Shown here piece by piece: positions 21,461-29,290 of a stretch of 64,000 nt of DNA. The stretch is taken from assembly GCF_016127015.1 (NCBI RefSeq), contig NZ_CP065972.1, forward strand, positions 1,364,001 through 1,428,000, read 5' to 3'. Position numbers and translations under genes: made by a program. The notes under the pieces are model-generated. The model did not search any database. It saw only the letters and a program-made list of their open reading frames with translations, and had not been told where the DNA came from. This stretch comes from Corynebacterium tuberculostearicum (GTDB lineage: Bacteria; Actinomycetota; Actinomycetes; Mycobacteriales; Mycobacteriaceae). Position 1 is the stretch's first letter, and each line of letters opens with the position of its first letter.

Positions 21461-22642
21461 GTGAAGAAATCTTTGTGGTTTACTGCTTTGCCCTTGTGCC
21501 TCTCTGCCCTCGTGGCCCTTTGGTGGCTCATCGATATCCCGGCGCTTTTCTCCGGCGATTTCTCCACCTACTACCACATTGACCTCGATGTTTACCGTGA
21601 GGGTGGGGCCGGGTTTGGCAGCGACCTCTACACCAAGGACTACCTCGTTGGCAGCAATCGCGATGTCCCTCTTCCCTTCACCTATCCGCCCTTTGCGGCG
21701 TTGCTCTTTGCCCCACTGAGCTGGATTCCCCTCACCGCCGCGAGCATCCTCGTATCTGTCGCCTCCTTTCTTGCTCTCTGGGTCTGCGTTGCCCTGGTGC
21801 TGCGCTCCCTTGGCTGCCCGGGCTGGGCAGGCTGGGCGCTTCTAGCGGCGATGCTTACTGAACCGATTACGGAGACCTTTAGCTTCGGGCAGGTCAACAT
21901 CCTGCTCACCGCACTCGTCGTGGTCGATATTCTCTGGCTGCGCCCCGGACGCGGCAGAGGCGTGCTTACCGGTATCGCTATGGCGATCAAACTCACCCCT
22001 GCGGTATTCCTTGCCGTATTTTTCGTCCGCCGCGAGTGGCGCGCATTTTTCGCCGCTCTCGGTTCCTTTCTGGCAGCTGGGCTCATCGCCTTCGCCTGCA
22101 ATCCACATAGCTCCATCCAGTACTGGAGCGAAACGCTGCGCGATTCCAACCGCATCGGTGGACTTGCCTATAGCTCCAACCAATCTCTGCGCGGTTTCTT
22201 TAGCCGCCTAGCCCCTGAACACGCTGAAAAGCTGTGGCTTGTAGCCGTTGTCCTCGTCGTTGCCATCGTGTGGTTTGCCATGGAGCGCCTCTCCCACGAG
22301 AACCAGGCGGTACTCATGCTGCTGGCCGCTTCAGTATCGCTCCTGTGCTCGCCCGTGTCATGGTCGCATCACTTCACCTGGCTGGTATTGGCGGGCGTGC
22401 TGCTAGTGGCGCAGCGCCACTGGGCACTCGCTGCGCTGACATGGCTGGCGCTTTTGGCCCGCGGCCATTGGCTCGTCCCTCATGCCAATGACCAAGAGCT
22501 GAACTGGGCATGGTGGCAGCACATCGTGGGCAACGACTACGCCATCGTTACCGCTCTGCTGGTTCTTTGCTCGCTACCATTGGCTCTACGACGGGCCGGC
22601 GCTTATCAATCCGCGGCGGAACCAGCGTCCAGCCAAGGATAG
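21461..22642 (+). CDS. GT87-type polyprenyl-phosphate-mannose mannosyltransferase
   Basis: Polytopic GT-C glycosyltransferase of 393 aa with about ten membrane segments. The first extracytoplasmic loop contains DLDVYREGGAGF and LYTKDY followed by LPFTYPPFAALL, a signature of the DUF2029/GT87 alpha-mannosyltransferases. The late loop PVSWSHHFTWLV is also typical. By synteny it corresponds to Rv2181, the alpha-1,2-mannosyltransferase that branches lipomannan. The 3' end overlaps the opposing acyltransferase gene by 95 nt. Exact linkage specificity is inferred from synteny. Confidence 0.85.
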   Translation: MKKSLWFTALPLCLSALVALWWLIDIPALFSGDFSTYYHIDLDVYREGGAGFGSDLYTKDYLVGSNRDVPLPFTYPPFAALLFAPLSWIPLTAASILVSVASFLALWVCVALVLRSLGCPGWAGWALLAAMLTEPITETFSFGQVNILLTALVVVDILWLRPGRGRGVLTGIAMAIKLTPAVFLAVFFVRREWRAFFAALGSFLAAGLIAFACNPHSSIQYWSETLRDSNRIGGLAYSSNQSLRGFFSRLAPEHAEKLWLVAVVLVVAIVWFAMERLSHENQAVLMLLAASVSLLCSPVSWSHHFTWLVLAGVLLVAQRHWALAALTWLALLARGHWLVPHANDQELNWAWWQHIVGNDYAIVTALLVLCSLPLALRRAGAYQSAAEPASSQG

Positions 22643-23699
22643 GAACCTTACCTAGGGCCCAGAGCGCTACCGATGCCGCAGCGGAGTAGAAGAAGCACAT
22701 TCCGATCCAGAACCAGGTATTTTCCATCGGCCACTGGCCAGCAAGGCTCACCACATAATCGCGGTGGGCCATGAAGAAGCCGTACCCCAGCGTCATGCCG
22801 ATTGGGTGGGCCAAGTAAATGGGCAGGGTATGCCGGCCCACGAACTTTACAAAAGTGGACAGAGCCGGAATATGGCTAATAAGGACAGCACCAACGATGC
22901 CCGCTGGGGTTTCAAGCGTCTGCTCTGCAAAACGGATAAGCAGGTTGAGATCGCCTCGGCCAAGCATGTCCCCGCCTGGCAGTGGCCACTGCACCGCTAC
23001 CTCGCCTTCGACGGCATCCCAGGTTTGCCGCAAGGATAGGCCCGCGATGTAGCTGATGATCGCCGCGCCATAAGCCCACATAGAGCCCTTACGGAAGGTG
23101 CCTTTGAAGGGTGCTTCGGCGGCGTCGGCAAACCGCGTAATAGGCCCGCGCAGATAGGCCGCACCGACGAAGATGGGCAAAAACATGATTGCCTTGCCAA
23201 TAAAGTAGTAATGATCCTGCCAGGCTATAAACAGCAACGGCGCAAAGCTCAGACTTATGCCCGCCCACGCCGGTAACCTGCGCACGGCCCACAAAAATAT
23301 ATTGAAAAAGATAAGCGCGTGAATGAACCACGCCATGGTATGGCCCAACAGCAGGTTATAAAGCAGATCAGAAAGCTGCAGATAAGGATCGCCAAATACC
23401 CAGTGGAACTCGATGCGCTTAGTCCACAGTTCAACGGTCATCCACACCGTGTATGGGACGAGGAAAAACCAGAGGCGGCGCGTACAAAGCTCGCTGAAAG
23501 AATAGCGAAAAATCTTGGTAGAGAAATAGCCGGATACAAGGAAAAACAAGGGTAGGCGGAGCGGGTCCAGCCACATGTTTAGGTCAGCCAACCACGTTAG
23601 CTCACCTTCCGGAACCACCAGCGTGACGTGCAAGAGCACGACGCCGATAATGGATACGCCTTTAGCGGTATCTGGCCAAGCTAAACGGGCCTTGGGAAT
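22548..23699 (-). CDS. Acyltransferase 3 family membrane protein (ATT start)
   Basis: Multi-pass O-acyltransferase of the acyltransferase-3 family, probably modifying an envelope glycan or lipid; 383 aa as called. The first conserved block, RLAWPDTAKGVSIIGVVLLH, is required by the family and contains the catalytic-type histidine. It lies upstream of the first ATG/GTG/TTG codon in frame (GTG at 23639). Upstream of the block there is no canonical start before an in-frame stop. There is an ATT at 23697-23699, with AAGGGGAGG ending 8 nt before it. I therefore start at ATT. It lies 5 nt after the plsC-like gene, so the two are co-transcribed. Confidence 0.8.
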   Translation of the reverse strand: MPKARLAWPDTAKGVSIIGVVLLHVTLVVPEGELTWLADLNMWLDPLRLPLFFLVSGYFSTKIFRYSFSELCTRRLWFFLVPYTVWMTVELWTKRIEFHWVFGDPYLQLSDLLYNLLLGHTMAWFIHALIFFNIFLWAVRRLPAWAGISLSFAPLLFIAWQDHYYFIGKAIMFLPIFVGAAYLRGPITRFADAAEAPFKGTFRKGSMWAYGAAIISYIAGLSLRQTWDAVEGEVAVQWPLPGGDMLGRGDLNLLIRFAEQTLETPAGIVGAVLISHIPALSTFVKFVGRHTLPIYLAHPIGMTLGYGFFMAHRDYVVSLAGQWPMENTWFWIGMCFFYSAAASVALWALGKVPILGWTLVPPRIDKRRPVVEPMVASKEPAER

Positions 23700-23704
23700 A
23701 GTGA

Positions 23705-24445
23705 TTACCTCCCCTTGTATTCAGCGCCGGCGGGGTAACCATGGCCGGCTTTGAGCGAAGCCTTCACATCGGAGGCGTACACATCAACATAAGGCTTATC
23801 GCTCAGCTCGGCCAAATTGCGCATCACAAAATCCGTGAAGGCGCGGATAGTCTCGTGCTCGGCCGGATTCATGCCGCGCTCCTTGGCCCAGTCATGCGGC
23901 CAGATAGGATCACCTACCCGCACGCCGACCTTAAACGGGCGCGGGATCCACGAGCCAATGGGATTGGCCTTACGCGAATTGATCATCGCGATGGGAAATA
24001 CTGGCTGGTTAGTCTCCATGGCGATGCGCCCCATGCCGGTACGGCCCTTGTACACACGGCCATCTGGGGAACGAGTTCCTTCCGGATAGATACCGAAGAG
24101 ATCGCCGCGGGACAAAATACCTTCTGCGGTTTCCACAATGGCGTCGCCAGCGTCCTCACTATCGCGCTCGATGGGGACTTGGCCTACCGCGGTAAAAAAC
24201 CACTTTTGCAGGCTGCCAACAAGACCCGGAGTGGTGAAGTATTCCGACTTAGCCGGAAACGTGATCTGGCGCGGACACACCAAAGGAAAGAAGAAGGAAT
24301 CCATAACCGCCTGGTGATTCGACACCAAAATCGCAGGCCCGTCAGCGGGGATTTTCTCGATGCCCTCGCTCCACGGGCGATTCCATACTCGCAGGGCGGG
24401 TCCGAAGAAAATGTGCTTAAAAGCCCAGTACCACTTGTTTTTCAT
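23705..24445 (-). CDS. plsC: Lysophospholipid (1-acylglycerol-3-phosphate) acyltransferase
   Basis: PlsC-fold acyltransferase of 246 aa. The catalytic NHQAVMD motif (H44 and D49) is followed by the family's glycerol-phosphate and acyl-binding blocks: FPAKSEYF, GIYPEGTRSPDGRVYKGRTG and VFPIAMINSR. No membrane-spanning helix is obvious. In position it matches Rv2182c. It may acylate lysophosphatidate, or a PIM/lipomannan anchor given the neighbouring pimB'-like and mannosyltransferase genes; that second option is inference. Transcription continues into the acyltransferase-3 gene. Confidence 0.88.
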   Translation of the reverse strand: MKNKWYWAFKHIFFGPALRVWNRPWSEGIEKIPADGPAILVSNHQAVMDSFFFPLVCPRQITFPAKSEYFTTPGLVGSLQKWFFTAVGQVPIERDSEDAGDAIVETAEGILSRGDLFGIYPEGTRSPDGRVYKGRTGMGRIAMETNQPVFPIAMINSRKANPIGSWIPRPFKVGVRVGDPIWPHDWAKERGMNPAEHETIRAFTDFVMRNLAELSDKPYVDVYASDVKASLKAGHGYPAGAEYKGR

Positions 24446-24468
24446 CGCCAGGTCGTCCTTTGTTAGTT

Positions 24469-25401
24469 TTAACGGCCGCTGCGGGCCAAATCGGCTACGC
24501 CAATCATACCCGCTGCCGACCCTAATTCTGCGGTGGCAACACGTGCGAGGGGGCGATGCCCTGCCCCGACAATGTCCTGTCCCATAGCTTGGGCGGCACC
24601 CTCGAGGTAGAGGTCCGCATCTTGGGATACGCCGCCTCCGAGAACGATGAGCTCCGGATCCAATACATCAGCAACAATGGAAAGGCCCTGGCCCAGCCAC
24701 CGGCTGAAATCTTCCATCACCGCGACGGCAAGTGGATCTCCGCGCCGCGCCGCCTGGGTAATTTCCTTGCCTGTGGGATCAGTCGGCAGCGAAGTCTCAT
24801 AGCTTCCTCGCAGATCAGCGCAGGTATCCGGCAACGCGGTACCAGAGGCATAGCGTTCCAAGCAGCCGCGCTTGCCGCAGGAGCACTGCCGGCCATTAGG
24901 GACTACCACGATATGCCCAAATTCTGGAGCGGTACCAAACGCACCGCGGTAGATGGTGTCATGCGTCATCAGCGTGGCGCCGATACCTGTTCCTACCGCA
25001 AAGAAAACCCAATCCTCCGCACCCCGGCCAGCACCAAAGCGCCACTCACCCCACGCGGCGGAATTGGCATCATGCTCCAAACGCACGTGTATACCGAGCT
25101 TCTGCGAGAGCGATTCCCGGACATTGGCGTGCCGCCAGGGAAGGTGCGGGGCGAAGCGCACTACCTCACACGTAGGATCCAAAAATCCCGCCAAGGCGAG
25201 GCCAACGGCGTCTACCTCATAGTCAGAGCGCAGCTCATCGACGATGCCCACAATATCCGCTTCCAGCTGCTCGGCGTCCATGCAAGTAGGAACCGTGCGG
25301 CTCGCGAGAATCTCACCCTCCCGAGTGATCACTCCGCCGCGCACGTTGGTGCCACCGACGTCGAAGCCGATAGTCAGATCGGCGGAGTTGTTCTTAAGCA
25401 T
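24469..25401 (-). CDS. glk: ROK family glucokinase
   Basis: Cytoplasmic sugar kinase of 310 aa. The phosphate-binding loop GFDVGGTNVRGGV lies at residue 13. The sugar-binding segment is RLEHDANSAAWGEW with catalytic Asp. The HIVVVPNG motif leads into the zinc-binding CSCGKRGCLERYAS (C-x-C-G-x2-G-C), and the C-terminal VLGGGVSQ motif closes the fold. No DNA-binding domain precedes it, so it is an enzyme rather than a ROK repressor. The nucleotide donor cannot be decided: polyphosphate glucokinases share the fold. It forms a minus-strand run with plsC and pimB'. Confidence 0.88.
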   Translation of the reverse strand: MLKNNSADLTIGFDVGGTNVRGGVITREGEILASRTVPTCMDAEQLEADIVGIVDELRSDYEVDAVGLALAGFLDPTCEVVRFAPHLPWRHANVRESLSQKLGIHVRLEHDANSAAWGEWRFGAGRGAEDWVFFAVGTGIGATLMTHDTIYRGAFGTAPEFGHIVVVPNGRQCSCGKRGCLERYASGTALPDTCADLRGSYETSLPTDPTGKEITQAARRGDPLAVAVMEDFSRWLGQGLSIVADVLDPELIVLGGGVSQDADLYLEGAAQAMGQDIVGAGHRPLARVATAELGSAAGMIGVADLARSGR

Positions 25402-25439
25402 GCATAACAGAATATACCGACAACCGGGTTAGGGTCACA

Positions 25440-26543
25440 TCAAGACATCAGCTGCCGCAATCGCTGCCCCATTATCCGCCACGTCCAATTCTCTTCCACA
25501 TGGCGACGCCCCGCCTGCCCCATGCGAAGCCTAAGCTGCGGGTCGGCCAAGAGAGCTTTCAATGCTCCAGCTAGTTCCGGCACAGCTCCGCCCTTGACGA
25601 CGACCCCCGTCTCCCCCGTTACCGTCTCCGGTGCACCACCGGAGTCTCCAGCGACAACCGGCAGGCCGCACGCTTGAGCCTCCAAATACACGATTCCCAA
25701 GCCCTCGACGTCTAGCCCACCGCCACGGGTGCGTGCCGGCATGGCAAATACATCCGCTGCATGCAATGCAGTCTCAATGCTTTCCGCTTCCTGAATCACT
25801 GCGTCTGGACAGTAGATTTCCGCCAACTGTTCTAAAGCCGCGCGGTAGCGTCCGCGCCCGATGAGCAAGAGCTGCGCATCCGGAAATTCTTCACGCACTA
25901 GAGGCATAGCACGTAGAAGCTGATCCTGCCCCTTGCGTGGAACGAACCGCGAAATGCAGACGATGGTCGGCCCGTCGACTCCAAACTCGGTTTTTGCCGC
26001 TGCGCGTTGCTCCGGCGTGGCTGGAGAAAGGCCTTCCACGCTCACTCCGGAAGGCAGGTGCTCCCAGCGCGGATTCGGTCCAAATGGTCGACGCAACCGA
26101 CGCAGGGTGTAGTCGGAGATATAGGTAATCACGTCAGCATGGTCACCAATGCGGCGCAGGCACTGCCGAGCCACGGGCACCATCGACCACCCCACTTCGT
26201 GCCCGTGCGTCGTAGCTACAACACGGGTGGCCCCCGCCTCTTTTGCGGCCTTGCCCATCAAAGCAAGGGGCGCGGCTGCACCAAACCAGACGATATCAAT
26301 ATTTTCTGCGCGGATAATCTCCTGCATCCGACGCACCGTGGCAGGCGTCGGCAACATCACGCGGCGAGGCCAGCGGATAACCTTGTAGTCCACCGCGGCA
26401 TCGAATTCCGCCGGCGATTCCTGGGTAGAGGCAAAGACCACGACATCACGCGGTTCTAAGGTTGCTACGAAATCGCGCAGGTAAGACTGAATCCCGCCAA
26501 TCTTGGGTGGAAAGTCATTAGTTACCAGCAGAACGCGGGCCAC
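25440..26543 (-). CDS. pimB: GDP-mannose-dependent alpha-(1-6)-phosphatidylinositol monomannoside mannosyltransferase
   Basis: GT4 retaining glycosyltransferase of 367 aa, PimB' type. It adds the second mannose to phosphatidylinositol mannoside on the cytoplasmic face. The N-terminal acceptor domain begins RVLLVTNDFPPKIGGIQSYL. The donor domain includes CISRFVPRKGQDQLL and the E-x7-E motif in DVEGLGIVYLEAQACGLPVV. The stop is adjacent to the start of a NlpC/P60 gene's downstream region, so the pair probably form an operon (hydrolase first). Synteny with Rv2188c and the surrounding mannan genes support the specific name. Confidence 0.9.
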   Translation of the reverse strand: MARVLLVTNDFPPKIGGIQSYLRDFVATLEPRDVVVFASTQESPAEFDAAVDYKVIRWPRRVMLPTPATVRRMQEIIRAENIDIVWFGAAAPLALMGKAAKEAGATRVVATTHGHEVGWSMVPVARQCLRRIGDHADVITYISDYTLRRLRRPFGPNPRWEHLPSGVSVEGLSPATPEQRAAAKTEFGVDGPTIVCISRFVPRKGQDQLLRAMPLVREEFPDAQLLLIGRGRYRAALEQLAEIYCPDAVIQEAESIETALHAADVFAMPARTRGGGLDVEGLGIVYLEAQACGLPVVAGDSGGAPETVTGETGVVVKGGAVPELAGALKALLADPQLRLRMGQAGRRHVEENWTWRIMGQRLRQLMS

Positions 26544-27587
26544 TTAGTACCGCGCCGTTCCGGTAATCGGCATGGACTTCAGCGGTACTACCTGAACAGG
26601 AACACCATAGGTGGAAGCATGGACCACTTGCCCATTGCCGATGTACATACCAACGTGCGTTACCCCAGGATAATATCCCACGATATCGCCCGGCTGTAGG
26701 TCTTCCAACGGTACCGACGTGCCACCTGCAATCTGAGCCTGCGACGTACGCGGAATGGACTTACCAATCTGTTGATACGCCCAGAACATCAATCCGGAGC
26801 AGTCAAACTGATCGGGACCGGTCGCACCCCAACCATACGGCGCACCCAACTTGGACAAGGCAGCAGAGGCAGCACCGTCAGCTACCTCACCCAGATCCAT
26901 ATCTGGTTTCGCGGATCCGCCGAATTGGCCTTCCCAGGCCTCGCGCTGATGATCATCGAGAGCATCCACCTGCTTTTCGATGTCCCTTTGCTGCTTTTCC
27001 AGCTCCTCCTTTTCCTTGAGAAGCTCCTCGCGTTGCTCTTCCAGCGCTTTCTTTTCCTCGCGCACCTTCGCAGCGGCGTCGGCAGCCTTATGCTTTTCCT
27101 CTTCCGCCATGGAGGCGGCATTAGCCTTCGCATCAAGAGTGCGCTGGGCCTTGCGGGACAGCGCGCCGAGGTAACCCATGCGCTCTACTGCATCGGAAGG
27201 ATCTTCCGCGGCCAAGGCACCAGACACTGCCGAACGGGAATCACCGCGGTAGCGCGACTGGGCGATGCCATTGACACGGTCCTGCTGGGTGGAAACATCA
27301 CCCTTCGCATCGTCCGCACGCGTTTGTGCCTCAGCGGCAGCCTGCTCAGATTCAGCGACCTCAGCCTGCTTTTCCTCGAGCTTGACCTCGAGCTCTTTTA
27401 CTTCTTCGTTCTTGGCAGAAACCTTGCGCGCGACTTCGCCAACGCGCTCTACCAAGGCGTCTACATCTTCGGTGGCGCCCTCCTGTTGCGGAGCCGCCTC
27501 CTGCGCAACAACCTGCGAAATCCCAGAAACCGACGTAACAGCAAGAGCCGCTGCAAGTGCAGCTGCAGGAAGTACTCGTTTAGACAC
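26544..27587 (-). CDS. Secreted NlpC/P60 peptidoglycan endopeptidase with coiled-coil domain
   Basis: A 347-aa exported protein. A signal peptide (MSKRVLPAAALAAALAVTSV, cleaved near VVAQEA) leads to a long coiled coil at about residues 42-205, rich in Glu/Lys/Gln. The NlpC/P60 domain covers about 230-347. The catalytic Cys lies in QFDCSGLMFWAY, the His in GVTHVGMYIG, and the third residue in GQVVHAST. The layout resembles RipA-type and Rv2190c-type hydrolases that cut D-Glu-mDAP bonds during daughter-cell separation. The coiled coil probably acts as an autoinhibitory or FtsEX-contact domain, by analogy. It is followed directly by pimB. Confidence 0.92.
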   Translation of the reverse strand: MSKRVLPAAALAAALAVTSVSGISQVVAQEAAPQQEGATEDVDALVERVGEVARKVSAKNEEVKELEVKLEEKQAEVAESEQAAAEAQTRADDAKGDVSTQQDRVNGIAQSRYRGDSRSAVSGALAAEDPSDAVERMGYLGALSRKAQRTLDAKANAASMAEEEKHKAADAAAKVREEKKALEEQREELLKEKEELEKQQRDIEKQVDALDDHQREAWEGQFGGSAKPDMDLGEVADGAASAALSKLGAPYGWGATGPDQFDCSGLMFWAYQQIGKSIPRTSQAQIAGGTSVPLEDLQPGDIVGYYPGVTHVGMYIGNGQVVHASTYGVPVQVVPLKSMPITGTARY

Positions 27588-27663
27588 GTAAGGACCCTTA
27601 GACTTAGAAAATTTTAAAAATCGTACTCACTATAGCGGGTTTTATCCCCTAATGCACGACAAA

Positions 27664-27690
27664 GCCCTCCCCGCGAAGGAGAGGGCACGA
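27664..27690 (-). terminator. Terminator after the 209-aa NlpC/P60 gene
   Basis: On the minus strand GCCCTCTCC pairs with GGGGAGGGC around TTCGC, followed by TTTGTCG. It lies 15 nt after the stop codon of the upstream hydrolase and before the promoter region of the longer NlpC/P60 gene. Confidence 0.7.
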
Positions 27691-27701
27691 TCCGCCGCTT
27701 C

Positions 27702-28331
27702 TTAGAAGCGAACTGCGGAGTGAATCGGCATGTAGTTCAGGTCGCGCTCCTGAACCGGGACGCCGGAGTTAAGGGCGTCGATGATGGTGCCGTGGCCGGT
27801 GTAGATACCAACGTGGGAAGCGCCACCGTAGTAAGCAATGATGTCACCCGGCTGCAGCTGGTCCAGGGAAACCGGGGTACCGGCGGCAGCCTGTGCCTGA
27901 GAGGTGCGCGGGATCTGCTTGCCAGCCTGAGCGTATGCCCAGCTGGTCAGACCGGAGCAGTCAAAGGCGTTTGGGCCAGCGGCACCGTATACGTACGGGG
28001 AGCCGATGACAGAGCGTGCTGCTGCCAGTGCCTTCTGACCAACGGTCTGTTGTGCCGGAGCGGCCTGCTTGTGGCCAGCGGCTGCGTAGTTGGTGTTCTG
28101 CTGGTTAGAAACCTGACCCAGGGACGGAACGTAGCGGTCAATGTTCGGAACCTGGTCAATGTTCGGGACGTTTTCCAGACCTGCTACCTCAAAGCGGTAG
28201 TCAGTATTAGGTACGACAACCTCTGCTGCCTGTGCGACGCCCGGAGCGACGACGGCTGCGGTTGCAGCCAGTGCTGCAGTAGATGCGATGCGACGGGTGT
28301 TCTTCATGCCCTGACGACGGTGCTGTGCCAT
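27702..28331 (-). CDS. nlpC: Secreted NlpC/P60 cell-wall hydrolase
   Basis: A 209-aa exported endopeptidase. A signal peptide (RRIASTAALAATAAVVAPG to AQAA) leads to a short spacer containing two near-identical NVPNIDQ / QVPNIDR units and then the NlpC/P60 domain (about 95-209). Catalytic Cys is in AFDCSGLTSWAY and His in GASHVGIYTGHG; the third position reads IIDAL rather than IIHA, a variant I believe is common in corynebacteria. The domain is about half identical to that of the neighbouring 347-aa hydrolase, suggesting duplication. A structured leader upstream is probably a c-di-AMP riboswitch. ATG 28331 follows TTTGGAG. Confidence 0.92.
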   Translation of the reverse strand: MAQHRRQGMKNTRRIASTAALAATAAVVAPGVAQAAEVVVPNTDYRFEVAGLENVPNIDQVPNIDRYVPSLGQVSNQQNTNYAAAGHKQAAPAQQTVGQKALAAARSVIGSPYVYGAAGPNAFDCSGLTSWAYAQAGKQIPRTSQAQAAAGTPVSLDQLQPGDIIAYYGGASHVGIYTGHGTIIDALNSGVPVQERDLNYMPIHSAVRF

Positions 28332-28344
28332 GAGTAAAACTCCA

Positions 28345-28480
28345 AATCTTCCTGCGCGCCTACTTCCTTGTAAAGGAAGCTCTGACCCTGGGGGACTAGC
28401 GTTCGTTGGGAATCCGTTCCTTTAGGATTTCCTCCACTCGGCCCCTCAGTAGGAGGGGCCAGATGCGGCGCTGTAATTCT
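28345..28480 (-). promoter_or_regulatory. Probable ydaO-type cyclic di-AMP riboswitch
   Basis: The nlpC leader carries pieces of the ydaO consensus in order on the minus strand. TTACAGCGCCGCAT starts the element near 28478. A GGCCCCTC/GAGGGGCC hairpin is followed by GAGTGGAGGAAATCC, then GGAACGGATTC. The 3' part reads GGGTCAGAGC, a CTTCCTTT/AAGGAAG hairpin and GTAGGCGCGCAGGAAG, like the ydaO 3' end. ydaO riboswitches are established regulators of actinobacterial rpf and NlpC/P60 genes. The central GGGGTGAATC-like segment is degenerate here, so a covariance search is needed to confirm. Confidence 0.6.
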
Positions 28481-28580
28481 TCTGTTTAGATTGAGCACCT
28501 TTCGGGCGGTAACTCAATGTCTCGAATAGGTTACGAAATCATCACAAGCAATGTCCATTCGCGACACCAAATCAACGTTT

Positions 28581-28597
28581 GTTATCGCTTCGTTACC
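28581..28597 (-). promoter_or_regulatory. Direct repeat resembling an MtrA-type response-regulator site
   Basis: On the minus strand GTAAC and ATAAC recur with an 11-bp period (28596-28592 and 28585-28581), and a further CGTAAC occurs about 55 nt downstream. Tandem 11-bp repeats suit OmpR-family regulators, and MtrA is known to control cell-wall peptidase genes in C. glutamicum. Match to the real MtrA consensus not checked. Confidence 0.35.
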
Positions 28598-28599
28598 TT

Positions 28600-29212
28600 C
28601 CGTTGACCTTGCCGAGATTTAACCCCCACATAGAAGAAATCGCTCACCGGAATTAAAACATTTATGGCCACAAGCTGCACAAATAAAGACGGACGACTGT
28701 CGCCCGACAAAGGTGGACCCTTGCTAGGAAAAACCTCAACAATTAAGAGAATTCTAAATTGTGACTTTCAACACTAGAGTCTTTTAGCGGCCCCTTCTCC
28801 CCCACCAATTCACTCCTTTTACCGCACGCCTAGAAACGAGCTTTCATCCCAACCACGCCCCGCTTCGGCACCCTTCCTTATGGTGGTTCTAGCTAAACCG
28901 CTTTCCGACGCCCCCTAAGTCGCTCAATCGACGAGTGCAGCGTGCTTCCAGGCAATAAAACCTTTCGGGCATTCACACCTCCCTGAGCCCACGCACTAGG
29001 CCCCTAGGTGCTGTAAAGCACGAGCAAACCACTAACCACCGACAATACGCGCACCAGACCGCGCACTAAACCGACTGCACAACAAGCTTCAGCAGCAGTT
29101 CTTCAGATCCTTCAAGATTCATAAAGACTGACAGACACGCAACGGATTTTTTCAACAGCTCTTGGAGCAGCCAGAAAAATAAGGACTAGGTTCGGAATCA
29201 ATCCGTATATAC
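28600..29212. other. Long non-coding stretch upstream of nlpC
   Basis: About 610 nt hold no plausible gene. Frames are short and lack ribosome binding sites, and base composition is lower in GC than in the flanking genes. Small hairpins occur, for example GTGCT-gtaa-AGCAC near 29010. I recognise no rnpB, tmRNA, SRP RNA or tRNA in it. With the riboswitch leader it makes a gap of almost 1 kb in an otherwise dense map. Confidence 0.6.
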
Positions 29213-29215
29213 GCA

Positions 29216-29255
29216 AGACCCGCCCGGACTCCTTCAACAGGAGCAGGGCGGGTCT
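29216..29255 (-). terminator. Terminator of the ctaE-qcrCAB operon
   Basis: AGACCCGCCC (29216-29225) pairs with GGGCGGGTCT (29246-29255); an inner CTCCT/AGGAG stem closes the loop. It lies 36 nt past the qcrB stop on the minus strand. The T-run after it is short (TTGCG), so termination may be partial. Confidence 0.65.
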
Positions 29256-29290
29256 GTGAGCGCGTTTCGAGTAATCCTCAGGAAAAGCGG

